From the NCBI GenBank assembly GCA_015478765.1, contig JADMKR010000212.1, forward strand, positions 1 through 14,271: a stretch of DNA of 14,271 nt, read 5' to 3'. The number at the start of each line of letters is the position of its first letter. The stretch's first letter is position 1. The position numbers and the translations under genes are program-made. The notes under the pieces were generated by a model, which was not told where the DNA came from, did no database searches, and saw nothing but the letters and a program-made list of their open reading frames with translations. Shown in pieces: positions 1 through 7,333 of the stretch. Source of the stretch: Flavobacterium sp. (GTDB lineage Bacteria; Bacteroidota; Bacteroidia; Flavobacteriales; Flavobacteriaceae).

Positions 1-222
1 CAGCCATTTGAGTCCGATCGCACCCACGCCTTCAAATCCGCCGGGGCGCGTTCGCGGCTTCCAGATTCCTGCCCGAAAAATCGTAGCATCGCTGTCTTTC
101 AATTGCCGCGCAATGGCGAGAACCTGTACTTCCGTCTCGGCGCTGCACGGACCCGCGATCAACAACGGATGTGACAATTTCTGATCGGTGAGCCAGTTTC
201 GAATAGACGCGTCTTGTTCCAT
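1..222 (-). CDS. 3-deoxy-7-phosphoheptulonate (DAHP) synthase, N-terminal part (cut by window edge)
   Basis: The first 74 residues are visible, from an ATG at 220-222. They contain IAGPCSAET (about residues 22-30) and FRAGIWKPRTRP (49-60), the phosphate/PEP-binding signatures of the DAHP/KDO8P synthase superfamily. The enzyme condenses PEP and erythrose-4-phosphate in the first step of the shikimate pathway in the cytosol. In flavobacteria this short-leader version is usually a fusion with a C-terminal type II chorismate mutase of about 360 residues in all. That half would lie beyond the left edge, so the fusion is inference. The gene is divergent from gldA with 104 bp between the starts. A CAAATTTA at 238-245 reads TAAATTTG on the minus strand and is a plausible -7 box. 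No defect is seen in the visible part. Confidence 0.9.
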   Translation of the reverse strand, partial: MEQDASIRNWLTDQKLSHPLLIAGPCSAETEVQVLAIARQLKDSDATIFRAGIWKPRTRPGGFEGVGAIGLKWL

Positions 223-237
223 GAAGCCAATTTGTTA

Positions 238-245
238 CAAATTTA
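238..245 (-). promoter_or_regulatory. Putative Bacteroidota -7 box (TAAATTTG) for the DAHP synthase gene
   Basis: On the minus strand the bases read TAAATTTG, matching the Bacteroidota TAnnTTTG -7 consensus, 15 bp before the ATG. No TTG -33 element lies at the usual spacing of about 20 bp (the nearest is 37 bp upstream), so the call rests on the -7 box alone. Confidence 0.4.
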
Positions 246-303
246 AACTTTTACTATGTCTTAAAAAAATCCCTTTGCCTGCCAACATCTGTCAATTACT
301 TGC

Positions 304-311
304 TATTTTTG
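304..311 (+). promoter_or_regulatory. Putative Bacteroidota -7 box (TATTTTTG) for gldA
   Basis: TATTTTTG fits TAnnTTTG and lies 15 bp before the chosen gldA ATG. A TTTG at 274-277 could serve as the -33 element, but the 26-bp spacing is longer than usual. It would give a very short leader of about 10 nt. Confidence 0.35.
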
Positions 312-326
312 CTCAAAACCATCCAA

Positions 327-1223
327 ATGTCGATAGAAGTCAGCAATATTTCAAAGAGTTACGGCAGCCAAAAGGCGCTGGACAATGTCTCCTTTTCAAT
401 CGCAAAAGGGGAAATCGTGGGTTTCCTCGGGCCAAACGGAGCCGGCAAATCGACACTGATGAAAATCCTGACAACATTCCTGAGCGCCGACGAAGGAACG
501 GCAATCGTCAACGGTAGCGATGTCAACACACAACAAAAAGCGGTGCAGAAATCGGTTGGATATTTGCCAGAACACAATCCGCTGTACCTCGACCTGTACG
601 TTCGCGAATACCTCGAATTCAATGCCGACGTTTATAAAGTCCCGAAGTCGCGAATCGAAGAAATGATAGCACTTACCGGGCTCACATCGGAAAGCCATAA
701 AAAAATCGGCCAACTATCGAAAGGTTACCGCCAGCGCGTCGGGCTCGCAAGCGCTCTCCTTCACAATCCCGACGTGTTGATCCTCGATGAGCCAACCACC
801 GGCCTTGACCCTAACCAACTCGTAGAAATAAGAAGCGTGATCAAAAACGCCGGGAAAGACAAAACAGTGTTTTTATCGACCCATATCATGCAGGAAGTCG
901 AGGCAATCTGCGACCGCGTGATCATCATCAACGAAGGCAAAATCGTCACCGATAAAAAGCTGAATATTTTGAAGTCGGTTGCCGAGCAAGTCATCGAAGT
1001 CGAATTCGATTACCGTATCGAAGAGGAAGCGGTCTCCAAAATCCCACATCTGAAAGCCTGGACCAACACCTTCGACAACACCTGGGAGCTCACCTTTTCA
1101 TCCGACAAAGACATGCGGCCGGTCGTATTCGATTTCGCGCACGACAACGGATTGAAGACACTTCAGCTAAATCAGAAAAACAAAAACCTGGAAGCGATTT
1201 TCAGGGAAATGACCAAGAAGTAG
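327..1223 (+). CDS. gldA: GldA, ATP-binding subunit of the gliding-motility ABC transporter
   Basis: A 298-residue ABC ATPase with all nucleotide-binding motifs intact: Walker A GPNGAGKST (35-43), Q-loop region GYLPEHNPLY (78-87), signature LSKGYRQRVGLA (130-141), Walker B LILDEP (151-156) and the H-loop histidine at 186 (STH). The sequence from MSIEVSNISKSYGSQKAL onwards is what I recognise as flavobacterial GldA. GldA powers the GldAFG ABC transporter needed for gliding motility in Flavobacterium johnsoniae; the permease partners GldF and GldG are not in this window. The start is the ATG at 327. An in-frame TTG at 300 would add nine residues before the conserved MSIEV and would overlap the -7 box, so it is not used. 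The gene stands alone and ends convergently with the DUF2807 lipoprotein gene, with a structured repeat between them. Confidence 0.93.
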   Translation: MSIEVSNISKSYGSQKALDNVSFSIAKGEIVGFLGPNGAGKSTLMKILTTFLSADEGTAIVNGSDVNTQQKAVQKSVGYLPEHNPLYLDLYVREYLEFNADVYKVPKSRIEEMIALTGLTSESHKKIGQLSKGYRQRVGLASALLHNPDVLILDEPTTGLDPNQLVEIRSVIKNAGKDKTVFLSTHIMQEVEAICDRVIIINEGKIVTDKKLNILKSVAEQVIEVEFDYRIEEEAVSKIPHLKAWTNTFDNTWELTFSSDKDMRPVVFDFAHDNGLKTLQLNQKNKNLEAIFREMTKK

Positions 1224-1240
1224 GTTTTAATGACAGGTTT

Positions 1241-1317
1241 GCGCGAAGGATGGAGGCGGTATCCCCGCAGCGAAGCGAAGGGATAAAGCCGAGAGCCTGA
1301 CCCGCAGGGGCGCGCCC
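1241..1317. repeat. Dispersed structured repeat, GATnGnAGnGG family, copy 1
   Basis: A GC-rich element between the convergent gldA and DUF2807 genes. GGCGGTATCCC (1255-1265) pairs with GGGATAAAGCC (1280-1290) except for two adjacent G-A mismatches. GCGCG (1241-1245) can close an outer stem with CGCGC (1311-1315). The pattern GATGGAGGCGG ... AAAGCCGAGAGCCTGA matches the ends of the elements at 8706-8780 and 11844-11985. No protein signal is seen. The stem is not followed by a T run in either direction, so it is not an obvious intrinsic terminator. Confidence 0.6.
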
Positions 1318-1327
1318 AGAAAATGAT

Positions 1328-2062
1328 TTAATCAAAAATCAATGTGCCTGTATAGTGCTGAGTTACATTAACATTTGGCGGCTGCGTTACTGAAATTACA
1401 TTCCCAGTCCCGTAAATATCACCCGACAAAGTTTCGACCGGATGGATGATCATATCGTTGGCGCCGCGGTGGAATACAATAATTTCATTTGCCAGGAAAT
1501 CGGCGCCCTCAAAGCGGCCGTTGCCGTTGTAAAAACTCAGCAGCAGTTGTTGCGTCGAGCCGGTAATATGAAACGCCGACACATGATTGCTCTGGACAAC
1601 AAGCTGATTGTTATCCACTTCGATATGGAAATCTCCCGTCCCGACTCCGCCAAAAAAATCCATCGAGTAAAGTCGTAGCATCGGGTAAGACAGTACGCCA
1701 TTTGACCGAATCGTCTGTTCAGTATTTGAATAGATTTCGACAAGGTTTGGCGCTGTCACATGAACTATTGTCTGCCCGTAATCACGCACCCAATTGCAGC
1801 CGGTTTCGTCTTTTAGTATCAACGAATTTCCGTCAACCTCAACACTTATCTGATCGATGAAATTTTCGCCGGCTTCGACCTTTACCTCATATTGATCGCC
1901 TTGCGTAACCACCAGCGCAATCCCGGGATACACATAGATGTTCTCGAACGCGCCCACCTCAACATCGCGCATTTGCCGCGTTCCGCTGCTTTTAATGCAC
2001 TCATCCGACAATCCGCATGAAGCACAGAAAATTACCAAAATTAAAATGCCAAGTTTTTTCAT
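1328..2062 (-). CDS. Head-GIN-domain (DUF2807) lipoprotein
   Basis: A 244-residue protein with a lipoprotein signal: MKK, a hydrophobic stretch, then a lipobox ending in Cys16 (FCASC). The mature part opens with VGAFENIYVYPGIALVVTQGDQYEVKVEAGENF-type sequence and continues as a repetitive beta-rich protein with N/G turns. This is the pattern of the DUF2807 'putative auto-transporter adhesin, head GIN' family common in Bacteroidota. Such proteins are predicted to form a short beta-helix at the cell envelope; their function is not known. The start overlaps the stop of the upstream PagL-like gene in an ATGA (2059-2062), which suggests translational coupling and a shared envelope role. The gene ends convergently with gldA. 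Confidence 0.82.
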   Translation of the reverse strand: MKKLGILILVIFCASCGLSDECIKSSGTRQMRDVEVGAFENIYVYPGIALVVTQGDQYEVKVEAGENFIDQISVEVDGNSLILKDETGCNWVRDYGQTIVHVTAPNLVEIYSNTEQTIRSNGVLSYPMLRLYSMDFFGGVGTGDFHIEVDNNQLVVQSNHVSAFHITGSTQQLLLSFYNGNGRFEGADFLANEIIVFHRGANDMIIHPVETLSGDIYGTGNVISVTQPPNVNVTQHYTGTLIFD

Positions 2063-3153
2063 AATCTGACTCCTAAACCAACTTCCAACGCTTCGGCGCG
2101 GCCACCGTGGGCTTTTAGCGACACGCCCGTAAAAATCTGCGGCGTGATATAATATTTCGCCCCGACGCGCTGATACAGATCGCTTTCATATTTAAACGGT
2201 TTGTAAACATAATAACCGACCTGAGCTTCAATCGTAAGCCGGTTGACAAACAATTCATGGCCCGCGAAAACGCTCAGCCGTTTATAATCGGTTTCAGGAT
2301 CAAGATAAGGTTTGTCGGGGAACGCGATCGATGAATATCGGATAAATTCCTTCAAATATCGCGATAGGAAAAGTTCGGTGCCAAACTGCAATGCGCTTTT
2401 TCTCCCCAGGCGTTTATCGGCATAAACAGAAATATGATAAAACGGTTTTTGTCCGCTGCCGGTGACCTGGCTTTCGCTGACACCTGTTCTGAAAGCAAGG
2501 TTATACCTGATTGGTTCGCGGTAATCCTTCATCTGAATCGAATCGGATTTTACATATGCGAGTTTGTCGGATAAATTATAATTTACGCCCACATTGATGG
2601 CGTAGGTATTTATTCCGCTGTTAGGCGACTTGATCCGGCCGTTGGAAAAATGAGCAAATATCAGTCCGCCCTGCACGCCAAATCTTCCTACGAGATTTTC
2701 TTTTTTATAATTCAGCATAAACAGGTTGCTGCTCATAAACTTCGAACCGAACGCGTTATTCTTGTAATTGGTTTCCTTGTCATACGGATTTGTCGCCATG
2801 CCGATTCCCTGGGAAATCCTGAAGACAAGATGCCGTTTCAGGAAATAGAAATTGTAATGTACGCCCACGGCAAAACTTTCACCAAGCGCTTCGCTCTCGA
2901 AATTCTGATATTGTAATGAAACTCCGTAATCAGGATAATTATAAGACTGCTGCCATTCTTTGTCGCCGTATGTCTGTTTGTTGAAACTCAGCAATACGCC
3001 ATCGGGATGACCGGTGATCAAATGGCTGATGTACTCGGTGTGTTTGTAGATGTTGCCGCGAAAATAATCGGCATCAACGCTAAAGGTTTCACGCTTTTCC
3101 TGAGCAAATGCCGACAATGTCATCAGTAAAATAAGAAGTGAGAATTTCGACAT
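2059..3153 (-). CDS. PagL-like (acyloxyacyl hydrolase / lipid A 3-O-deacylase family) outer-membrane protein
   Basis: A 364-residue protein with a Sec signal peptide (MSKFSLLILLMTLSAFAQ, cleavage near residue 18) and alternating aromatic/polar strands of an outer-membrane beta-barrel. The segment FAHFSNGRIKSPNSGIN (residues 167-182 region) matches the active-site motif of PagL lipid A deacylases: His168 and Ser170 correspond to the catalytic His and Ser. The Glu that lies 14 residues after the His in PagL is Asn182 here. At 364 residues it is about twice the length of Pseudomonas PagL, as are other Bacteroidota proteins annotated as acyloxyacyl hydrolase. The start is the ATG at 3151-3153; the longer in-frame extension runs into metF and has no signal peptide. 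It lies 55 bp after metF and carries its own -7 box. Enzyme activity is uncertain. Confidence 0.72.
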   Translation of the reverse strand: MSKFSLLILLMTLSAFAQEKRETFSVDADYFRGNIYKHTEYISHLITGHPDGVLLSFNKQTYGDKEWQQSYNYPDYGVSLQYQNFESEALGESFAVGVHYNFYFLKRHLVFRISQGIGMATNPYDKETNYKNNAFGSKFMSSNLFMLNYKKENLVGRFGVQGGLIFAHFSNGRIKSPNSGINTYAINVGVNYNLSDKLAYVKSDSIQMKDYREPIRYNLAFRTGVSESQVTGSGQKPFYHISVYADKRLGRKSALQFGTELFLSRYLKEFIRYSSIAFPDKPYLDPETDYKRLSVFAGHELFVNRLTIEAQVGYYVYKPFKYESDLYQRVGAKYYITPQIFTGVSLKAHGGRAEALEVGLGVRL

Positions 3154-3173
3154 GCCCAAAAATACGTTTGCTG

Positions 3174-3181
3174 CAAATATA
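3174..3181 (-). promoter_or_regulatory. Putative -7 box (TATATTTG) for the PagL-like / DUF2807 gene pair
   Basis: On the minus strand the gap between metF and the PagL-like gene contains TATATTTGCAGC, a classic Bacteroidota -7 form (TAnnTTTG), 20 bp before the ATG. At the -33 distance there is only a T run, not TTG. It implies the envelope pair can be transcribed apart from the met genes. Confidence 0.5.
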
Positions 3182-3208
3182 GAGTAATATTCCGGCCGAT
3201 GAAAAAAC

Positions 3209-4165
3209 CTAAAAAACAGCCTTTGCGATCTCGCGGATATTCTCCGATTTTCCCATTGAATAATAATGAAGCACCGGGATTCCGGCAGCAATCAGCTCTT
3301 TGCTTTGCGCAATGCACCATTCGATACCAACCTGGCGTACCGCGTCGGCATCGTTGGCCCGCACTACCGCCATAATCAAATCGTCGGGTAAATCAACTTT
3401 AAACCGATGCGGGACCTGGTTCAATTGCTTCTTTGTAGATAATGGCTTCAAGCCCGGAATAATCGGGATTGTTATACCGGCTTTGCGGCAACGGTCGACA
3501 TAATCAAAATATTTCTTGTTGTCGAAAAACATCTGAGTAACTATATATTCGGCCCCGTGGCGAATCTTTTGCTTCAGGAAATAAATGTCGCTGTCGAGAC
3601 TTGGCGCTTCCATGTGTTTCTCAGGATAACCCGCCACACCAATGCAAAAATTCGTTTTGCTGGAATTCTGCAGGTCGTTGTCGAGATAAATTCCTTTGTT
3701 CAAATTCGAAATTTGTGATACCAATTCAGTCGCGAAATGATGGCCTTCTTTTTCAGGTTTAAAATAAATCTCGCTTTTGATCGCGTCACCGCGCAAGGCC
3801 AGCACATTGTCTATTCCGAGGAAATCGATGTCGATTAGAAAATTTTCGGTGTCTTCTTTGGTAAACCCGCCACATAAAATATGCGGAATCGCATCGACCT
3901 GATATTTGTTCTGGATCGCCGCGCAAATCCCGACCGTTCCCGGTCGCTTTTTGACAACTTTCTTTTCAAGTAAACCGTTTTCGAGTTCTTTGTATTCGTA
4001 TTCCTCGCGGTGATAAGTCACGTCGATAAACGGTGGCTTGAACTCCATCAGTGGATCGATGCTGTCAAAGATCGATTGGATGTTTTGTCCTTTTAACGGC
4101 GGCAAAATCTCAAATGAGAACAATGATTTTCCGTTGGCATTCTGAATGTGTTCTGTTACTTTCAT
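3209..4165 (-). CDS. metF: Methylenetetrahydrofolate reductase
   Basis: A 318-residue MTHFR. It reduces 5,10-methylene-THF to 5-methyl-THF with FAD as cofactor, supplying the methyl donor for MetH. Family landmarks in order: SFEILPP with the catalytic-type Glu19 (E. coli FEFFPP), LALRGD (122-127), VAGYPEKH (177-184), TQMFFD (210-215) and IPGLKPL (236-242). The start is the ATG at 4163-4165, giving MKVTEHIQ followed directly by family sequence. The 49-residue in-frame extension upstream is translation of the GC-rich palindrome (PPNPRRG, PPLGARG) and the tail of metH2, so it is rejected. The gene follows metH2 with only the palindrome between them and has no TAnnTTTG box of its own in the gap. 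It is probably transcribed with metH2 from the SAM-I controlled promoter. Confidence 0.95.
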   Translation of the reverse strand: MKVTEHIQNANGKSLFSFEILPPLKGQNIQSIFDSIDPLMEFKPPFIDVTYHREEYEYKELENGLLEKKVVKKRPGTVGICAAIQNKYQVDAIPHILCGGFTKEDTENFLIDIDFLGIDNVLALRGDAIKSEIYFKPEKEGHHFATELVSQISNLNKGIYLDNDLQNSSKTNFCIGVAGYPEKHMEAPSLDSDIYFLKQKIRHGAEYIVTQMFFDNKKYFDYVDRCRKAGITIPIIPGLKPLSTKKQLNQVPHRFKVDLPDDLIMAVVRANDADAVRQVGIEWCIAQSKELIAAGIPVLHYYSMGKSENIREIAKAVF

Positions 4166-4181
4166 TTGTGTATGTTTTTGG

Positions 4182-4254
4182 GCGTGCGGCCCCCTAGCCC
4201 CCAGAGGGGGAACTTGTATCGGGTAAGAAATCCCCCTTCGGGGGTTAGGGGGCC
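4182..4254. repeat. Cargo-less palindromic element (miniature form of the DUF559 element)
   Basis: An inverted repeat. The plus-strand left arm begins GGCCCCCTAGCCCCCAGAGG and the right arm ends GGGTTAGGGGGCC; arms of about 23 bp match at 18 of the first 21 positions inward from CCCC and are separated by about 21 bp. Each arm contains its own CCCCC/GGGGG snap-back. The arm consensus (CCCCTAgCCCCC, two variable bases, AGGGGGA) is the same as at both ends of the DUF559 insertion in metH2. The metH2 stop codon (TAA on minus, 4245-4247) lies inside the right arm. No T run follows, so it is not a canonical terminator, but such a stable hairpin could affect metH2-metF readthrough or protect the 3' end. 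Confidence 0.75.
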
Positions 4255-7200
4255 AAATTTGGCCCCAGCCATTTTTCGGCGCTCTCAGTTGGAATATTCC
4301 TGCGTTTCGCATAATCGGCCACCTGATCCTTTTTTATTTTCCCGAGTCCGAAATACTTGCTTTGCGGATGCGCAAAATAATATCCCGATACGGATGACGC
4401 CGGCCACATCGCCATGCTTTCGGTCAGTCGCACGCCGATATTTTTTTCGACGTCCAGCAATTTCCAAATCGTGGGTTTTTCGAGGTGATCGGGACATGCC
4501 GGATAACCCGGAGCTGGCCTGATGCCGATGTACTCTTCGTCAATAAGTGACTGCTTCGGCAGATTTTCATTGGGAGTAGAACCCCAGATTTCAGTTCGCA
4601 CTTTCTCATGTAAATATTCAGCGAAAGCTTCCGCGAGCCGGTCGGCCAACGCTTTTAGCATGATCGAATTATAATCGTCATGGTTCTTTTCAAATTCGGC
4701 TGCCCATTCATCGACACCAAATCCGGTTGTTACGCAAAACGCACCGATATAATCGGTTTTACCTGAATCTGCAGGCGCAATAAAATCGGCCAAAGCCAGG
4801 TTAGATGCACCTTTGGTTTTTTGGGATTGTTGTCTCAAAGTCAGAAATGTAAATTTCTTGTCGGCGTTTCGCACTTCAATATCATCATCAGAAACCGAGT
4901 TAGCCGGGAAAACTCCGTATACGCCTTTGGCGACCAATCTTTTTTCAGCGACAATCTGTGCCAGCATTTCCTGAGCATCATCAAAAACCGATTGCGCTTG
5001 TTCGCCTACGACCTCATCAGTCAATATCGCAGGATATTTTCCGAATAACTCCCACGTCCGGAAAAAGGGCGTCCAGTCGATATATGGAACAATTGTTTCA
5101 AGCGCTACTTCTACCGTTTGAGTGCCCGTCATCTTTGGCTTAACCGGCTCAAAATTCTCCCAGTCCAGTTTAAATTTATTGGTCCGCGCCTGTTCTATCG
5201 TCAGGAAGTTCTTCTCGCGCGTCCGGCTTAAATAGCCTTCGCGCAAAGTGTCATACTCGGTTCGAAGTTCTTGTGAATAAGATCCATTGGTCTGCTTATT
5301 GAGAAGGTTCCCGGCGATTGTGACCGCCCGGGAAGCATCATTGACATGTACTACAGTCGATTGATACTCGGGAGCGATTTTTACCGCGGTGTGCGCACGG
5401 GAAGTAGTCGCGCCGCCAATCATAATTGGTATGCGAACATTGGCTTTCTCGAGTTCCTTGGCCAGGTACACCATTTCATCAAGCGAAGGTGTGATTAAAC
5501 CGCTAAGGCCAATGATATCTACGTTTTCACGAATTGCCGCTTCAATTATTTTCTCCGGCGGGACCATTACGCCAAGATCGATGATCTCGTAATTGTTGCA
5601 TCCTAAAACTACCGCGACAATATTTTTACCGATATCGTGGACATCGCCTTTGACGGTTGCCATGAGTATTTTTCCAGCCCCCCGAGCCCCCGCAGGGGGA
5701 GTTTTGAGAACTGCTAGAATTCGGGCAGTTACTTTTCCAATGTTGTGAAAAATCTCATCGTTTTTGAAACGTATAACCCTGAATCCTTCGCTATTCAACC
5801 ATTTAGTTCGTTCTTCATCGTTGGCGATATTTTCAGGTAACTGATGAATTAGTCCATCAACCTCGATAATTAAATTTTCTTTTAGACAAATGAAATCCGC
5901 AATAAAATTACCAATTATGTGCTGTCTGCGGAACTTAAAACCTTCAAGCTTTTTTCCACATAAAGCATCCCATAATAAACTTTCTGCTTCGGTAGATTGG
6001 TGTCTCATTTCGAATGAAAACTGTTTTAATCTTCTGTAGCTATATGGATTTGCCGTTTGCCAATGCTGGGTAGTTTTTACTCCCCCTTTGGGTGCTAGGG
6101 GTCTTTTTTCTCTTTCAATGAACGGCAATAAATACGCAACCGCCTTTTTCATCACGCGCGCCGATTTCACGACCTGCGGCAGGAACATTTTTCCGCTGCC
6201 GAACAGATCGCCAACGACATTCATTCCCGCCATTAAGTCGATTTCGATGACATCTATTGGTTTTGAGGCGAGTTGGCGTGCTTCTTCAACATCGTTTTCA
6301 ATAAATTCGTCAAGGCCTTTTACAAGTGAGTGAATCAGCCGCTCATTGATCGGAAGCGAACGCCATTGTTGTACTTCCTTTTCATTGGATTTATGGATTC
6401 CTTTATATGATTCAGCCAGGTCAAGCAGTCGTTCGGTCGCATCATCGCGGCGGTTCAACAGCACATCTTCAACGTGTTCCAGTAAAACCGGATCGATCTG
6501 GTCATAAACCTCAAGCATTTCGGGATTCACGATTCCCATGGTCATACCGTTTTGGATAGCATGATATAAAAATGCCGAGTGCATCGCTTCGCGCACTTTA
6601 TCGTTTCCGCGAAATGAAAACGAAACATTGCTGACGCCGCCGCTGACATTCGCATGCGGCAGGTTTTCGCGGATCCATTTCGTCGCGCGGAAGAAATCCA
6701 AAGCGTTCAGTTTGTGCTCGTCCATTCCCGTGGCAACCGGAAAGATATTAGGATCGAAGATGATGTCTTCGGCGGGAAATTTTACGGTATTGACCAAAAT
6801 GTCGTACGAGCGTTTACATATTTCGATGCGGCGTTCATAGGTGTCGGCTTGGCCCGTTTCATCAAACGCCATGACGATCACGGCGGCACCATAGCGTCGG
6901 ATTTGCTTCGCCCGACTAATAAAAGCGTCCTCTCCTTCTTTTAATGAAATGGAGTTGACGACACTTTTCCCTTGCGCGACTTTTAATCCGGCTTCGATGA
7001 TTTCCCATTTTGAGCTATCGATCATTAATGGGATCCGCGAAATATCGGGTTCGGAAGCGATCAGGTTCAGGAACGTGGTCATAGCGAATTCGCCGTCGAG
7101 CATCCCTTCGTCCATATTGACATCGAGGATTTGCGCGCCACCGTCGACTTGTGCCCGTGCGACGTCGAGTGCTTCCTCGTAGCGTTCTTCTTTTATGAGT

Positions 7201-7322
7201 CGGAGGAATTTACGCGAACCGGTGACGTTGGTACGCTCACCGACGTTTACGAAGTTGGTTTCGGGCGTGACGATAAGGGGCTCGAGACCGGAGAGTTTTA
7301 AGTAGCGGTTATCTTTGAACAT
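4245..7322 (-). CDS. metH: Methionine synthase, cobalamin-dependent, C-terminal subunit (folate, cap, B12 and AdoMet-activation domains) with an in-frame DUF559 nuclease insertion
   Basis: A 1025-residue protein; together with MetH1 it transfers the methyl of methyl-THF to homocysteine via cobalamin. Domains: pterin/folate-binding barrel (about 15-285, NVGERTNVTGS at 26-36), cobalamin cap (about 315-404), a foreign DUF559 segment (about 408-549), B12 Rossmann domain (550-680) with the base-off motif GDVHDIG (Asp560, His562, Gly565) and LSGLITPS (Ser607), and reactivation domain (about 700-1025) with RPAPGYPACPDH (935-946). The homocysteine domain is absent because it is the separate upstream ORF, as is usual in flavobacteria. 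The ending WLGPNLAP is shorter than the usual WLGPNL plus a few residues, because the stop lies in the adjoining palindrome. All catalytic motifs are intact, so it is probably functional despite the insertion. No promoter box is seen in front; likely transcribed with metH1. Confidence 0.93.
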   Translation of the reverse strand: MFKDNRYLKLSGLEPLIVTPETNFVNVGERTNVTGSRKFLRLIKEERYEEALDVARAQVDGGAQILDVNMDEGMLDGEFAMTTFLNLIASEPDISRIPLMIDSSKWEIIEAGLKVAQGKSVVNSISLKEGEDAFISRAKQIRRYGAAVIVMAFDETGQADTYERRIEICKRSYDILVNTVKFPAEDIIFDPNIFPVATGMDEHKLNALDFFRATKWIRENLPHANVSGGVSNVSFSFRGNDKVREAMHSAFLYHAIQNGMTMGIVNPEMLEVYDQIDPVLLEHVEDVLLNRRDDATERLLDLAESYKGIHKSNEKEVQQWRSLPINERLIHSLVKGLDEFIENDVEEARQLASKPIDVIEIDLMAGMNVVGDLFGSGKMFLPQVVKSARVMKKAVAYLLPFIEREKRPLAPKGGVKTTQHWQTANPYSYRRLKQFSFEMRHQSTEAESLLWDALCGKKLEGFKFRRQHIIGNFIADFICLKENLIIEVDGLIHQLPENIANDEERTKWLNSEGFRVIRFKNDEIFHNIGKVTARILAVLKTPPAGARGAGKILMATVKGDVHDIGKNIVAVVLGCNNYEIIDLGVMVPPEKIIEAAIRENVDIIGLSGLITPSLDEMVYLAKELEKANVRIPIMIGGATTSRAHTAVKIAPEYQSTVVHVNDASRAVTIAGNLLNKQTNGSYSQELRTEYDTLREGYLSRTREKNFLTIEQARTNKFKLDWENFEPVKPKMTGTQTVEVALETIVPYIDWTPFFRTWELFGKYPAILTDEVVGEQAQSVFDDAQEMLAQIVAEKRLVAKGVYGVFPANSVSDDDIEVRNADKKFTFLTLRQQSQKTKGASNLALADFIAPADSGKTDYIGAFCVTTGFGVDEWAAEFEKNHDDYNSIMLKALADRLAEAFAEYLHEKVRTEIWGSTPNENLPKQSLIDEEYIGIRPAPGYPACPDHLEKPTIWKLLDVEKNIGVRLTESMAMWPASSVSGYYFAHPQSKYFGLGKIKKDQVADYAKRRNIPTESAEKWLGPNLAP
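5676..6101 (-). mobile_element. In-frame palindromic element encoding a DUF559 (PD-(D/E)xK / Vsr-like) nuclease domain, inside metH2
   Basis: 426 bp, exactly 142 codons, interrupting the MetH linker between FIEREKR and GKILMATVKGD, which are contiguous or joined by a short linker in ordinary MetH. The cargo (about residues 425-540) is a full DUF559 domain: helix TEAESLLWDAL (444-454), FKFRRQHII (462-470), FIADF with Asp476, IIEVDG with Glu487 and Asp489, His493, and EGFRVIRF (512-519). The putative nuclease residues are all present. Ends on the minus strand are CCCCTAGCACCCAAAGGGGG (translated PLAPKGG) and, inverted, a matching arm (translated PPAGARGA) at 5677-5700. The two arms agree at 19 of 23 positions. 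Flanks are A-rich on both sides (AAAAAAGA / AAAAATA); no long target duplication is visible. Mobility is inference from the repeats and from the second repeat locus at 4182-4254. Confidence 0.8.
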
Positions 7323-7333
7323 ATATTTTTTTT

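Noticed and set aside
300..326. TTG start for GldA
   Set aside because: The ATG at 327 gives the conserved MSIEVSNISKSYG start, and the extension overlaps the likely promoter box.
3154..3291. N-terminal extension of the PagL-like protein
   Set aside because: It overlaps the end of metF out of frame, has no homology, and would hide a good signal peptide that starts at 3153.
4182..4254. Bidirectional intrinsic terminator between metH2 and metF
   Set aside because: Stable hairpin, but no T run follows on either strand. The match to the DUF559 element termini explains it better.
4166..4312. N-terminal extension of MetF
   Set aside because: The added residues are translation of the palindrome and the metH2 tail, and MTHFR homology starts at the ATG at 4165.
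5676..6101. Intein interpretation of the MetH insertion
   Set aside because: There is no N-terminal Cys/Ser splice block, no C-terminal His-Asn, and the segment begins with Pro and ends in an Arg-Gly-Ala linker. It is a plain DUF559 fold between inverted repeats.
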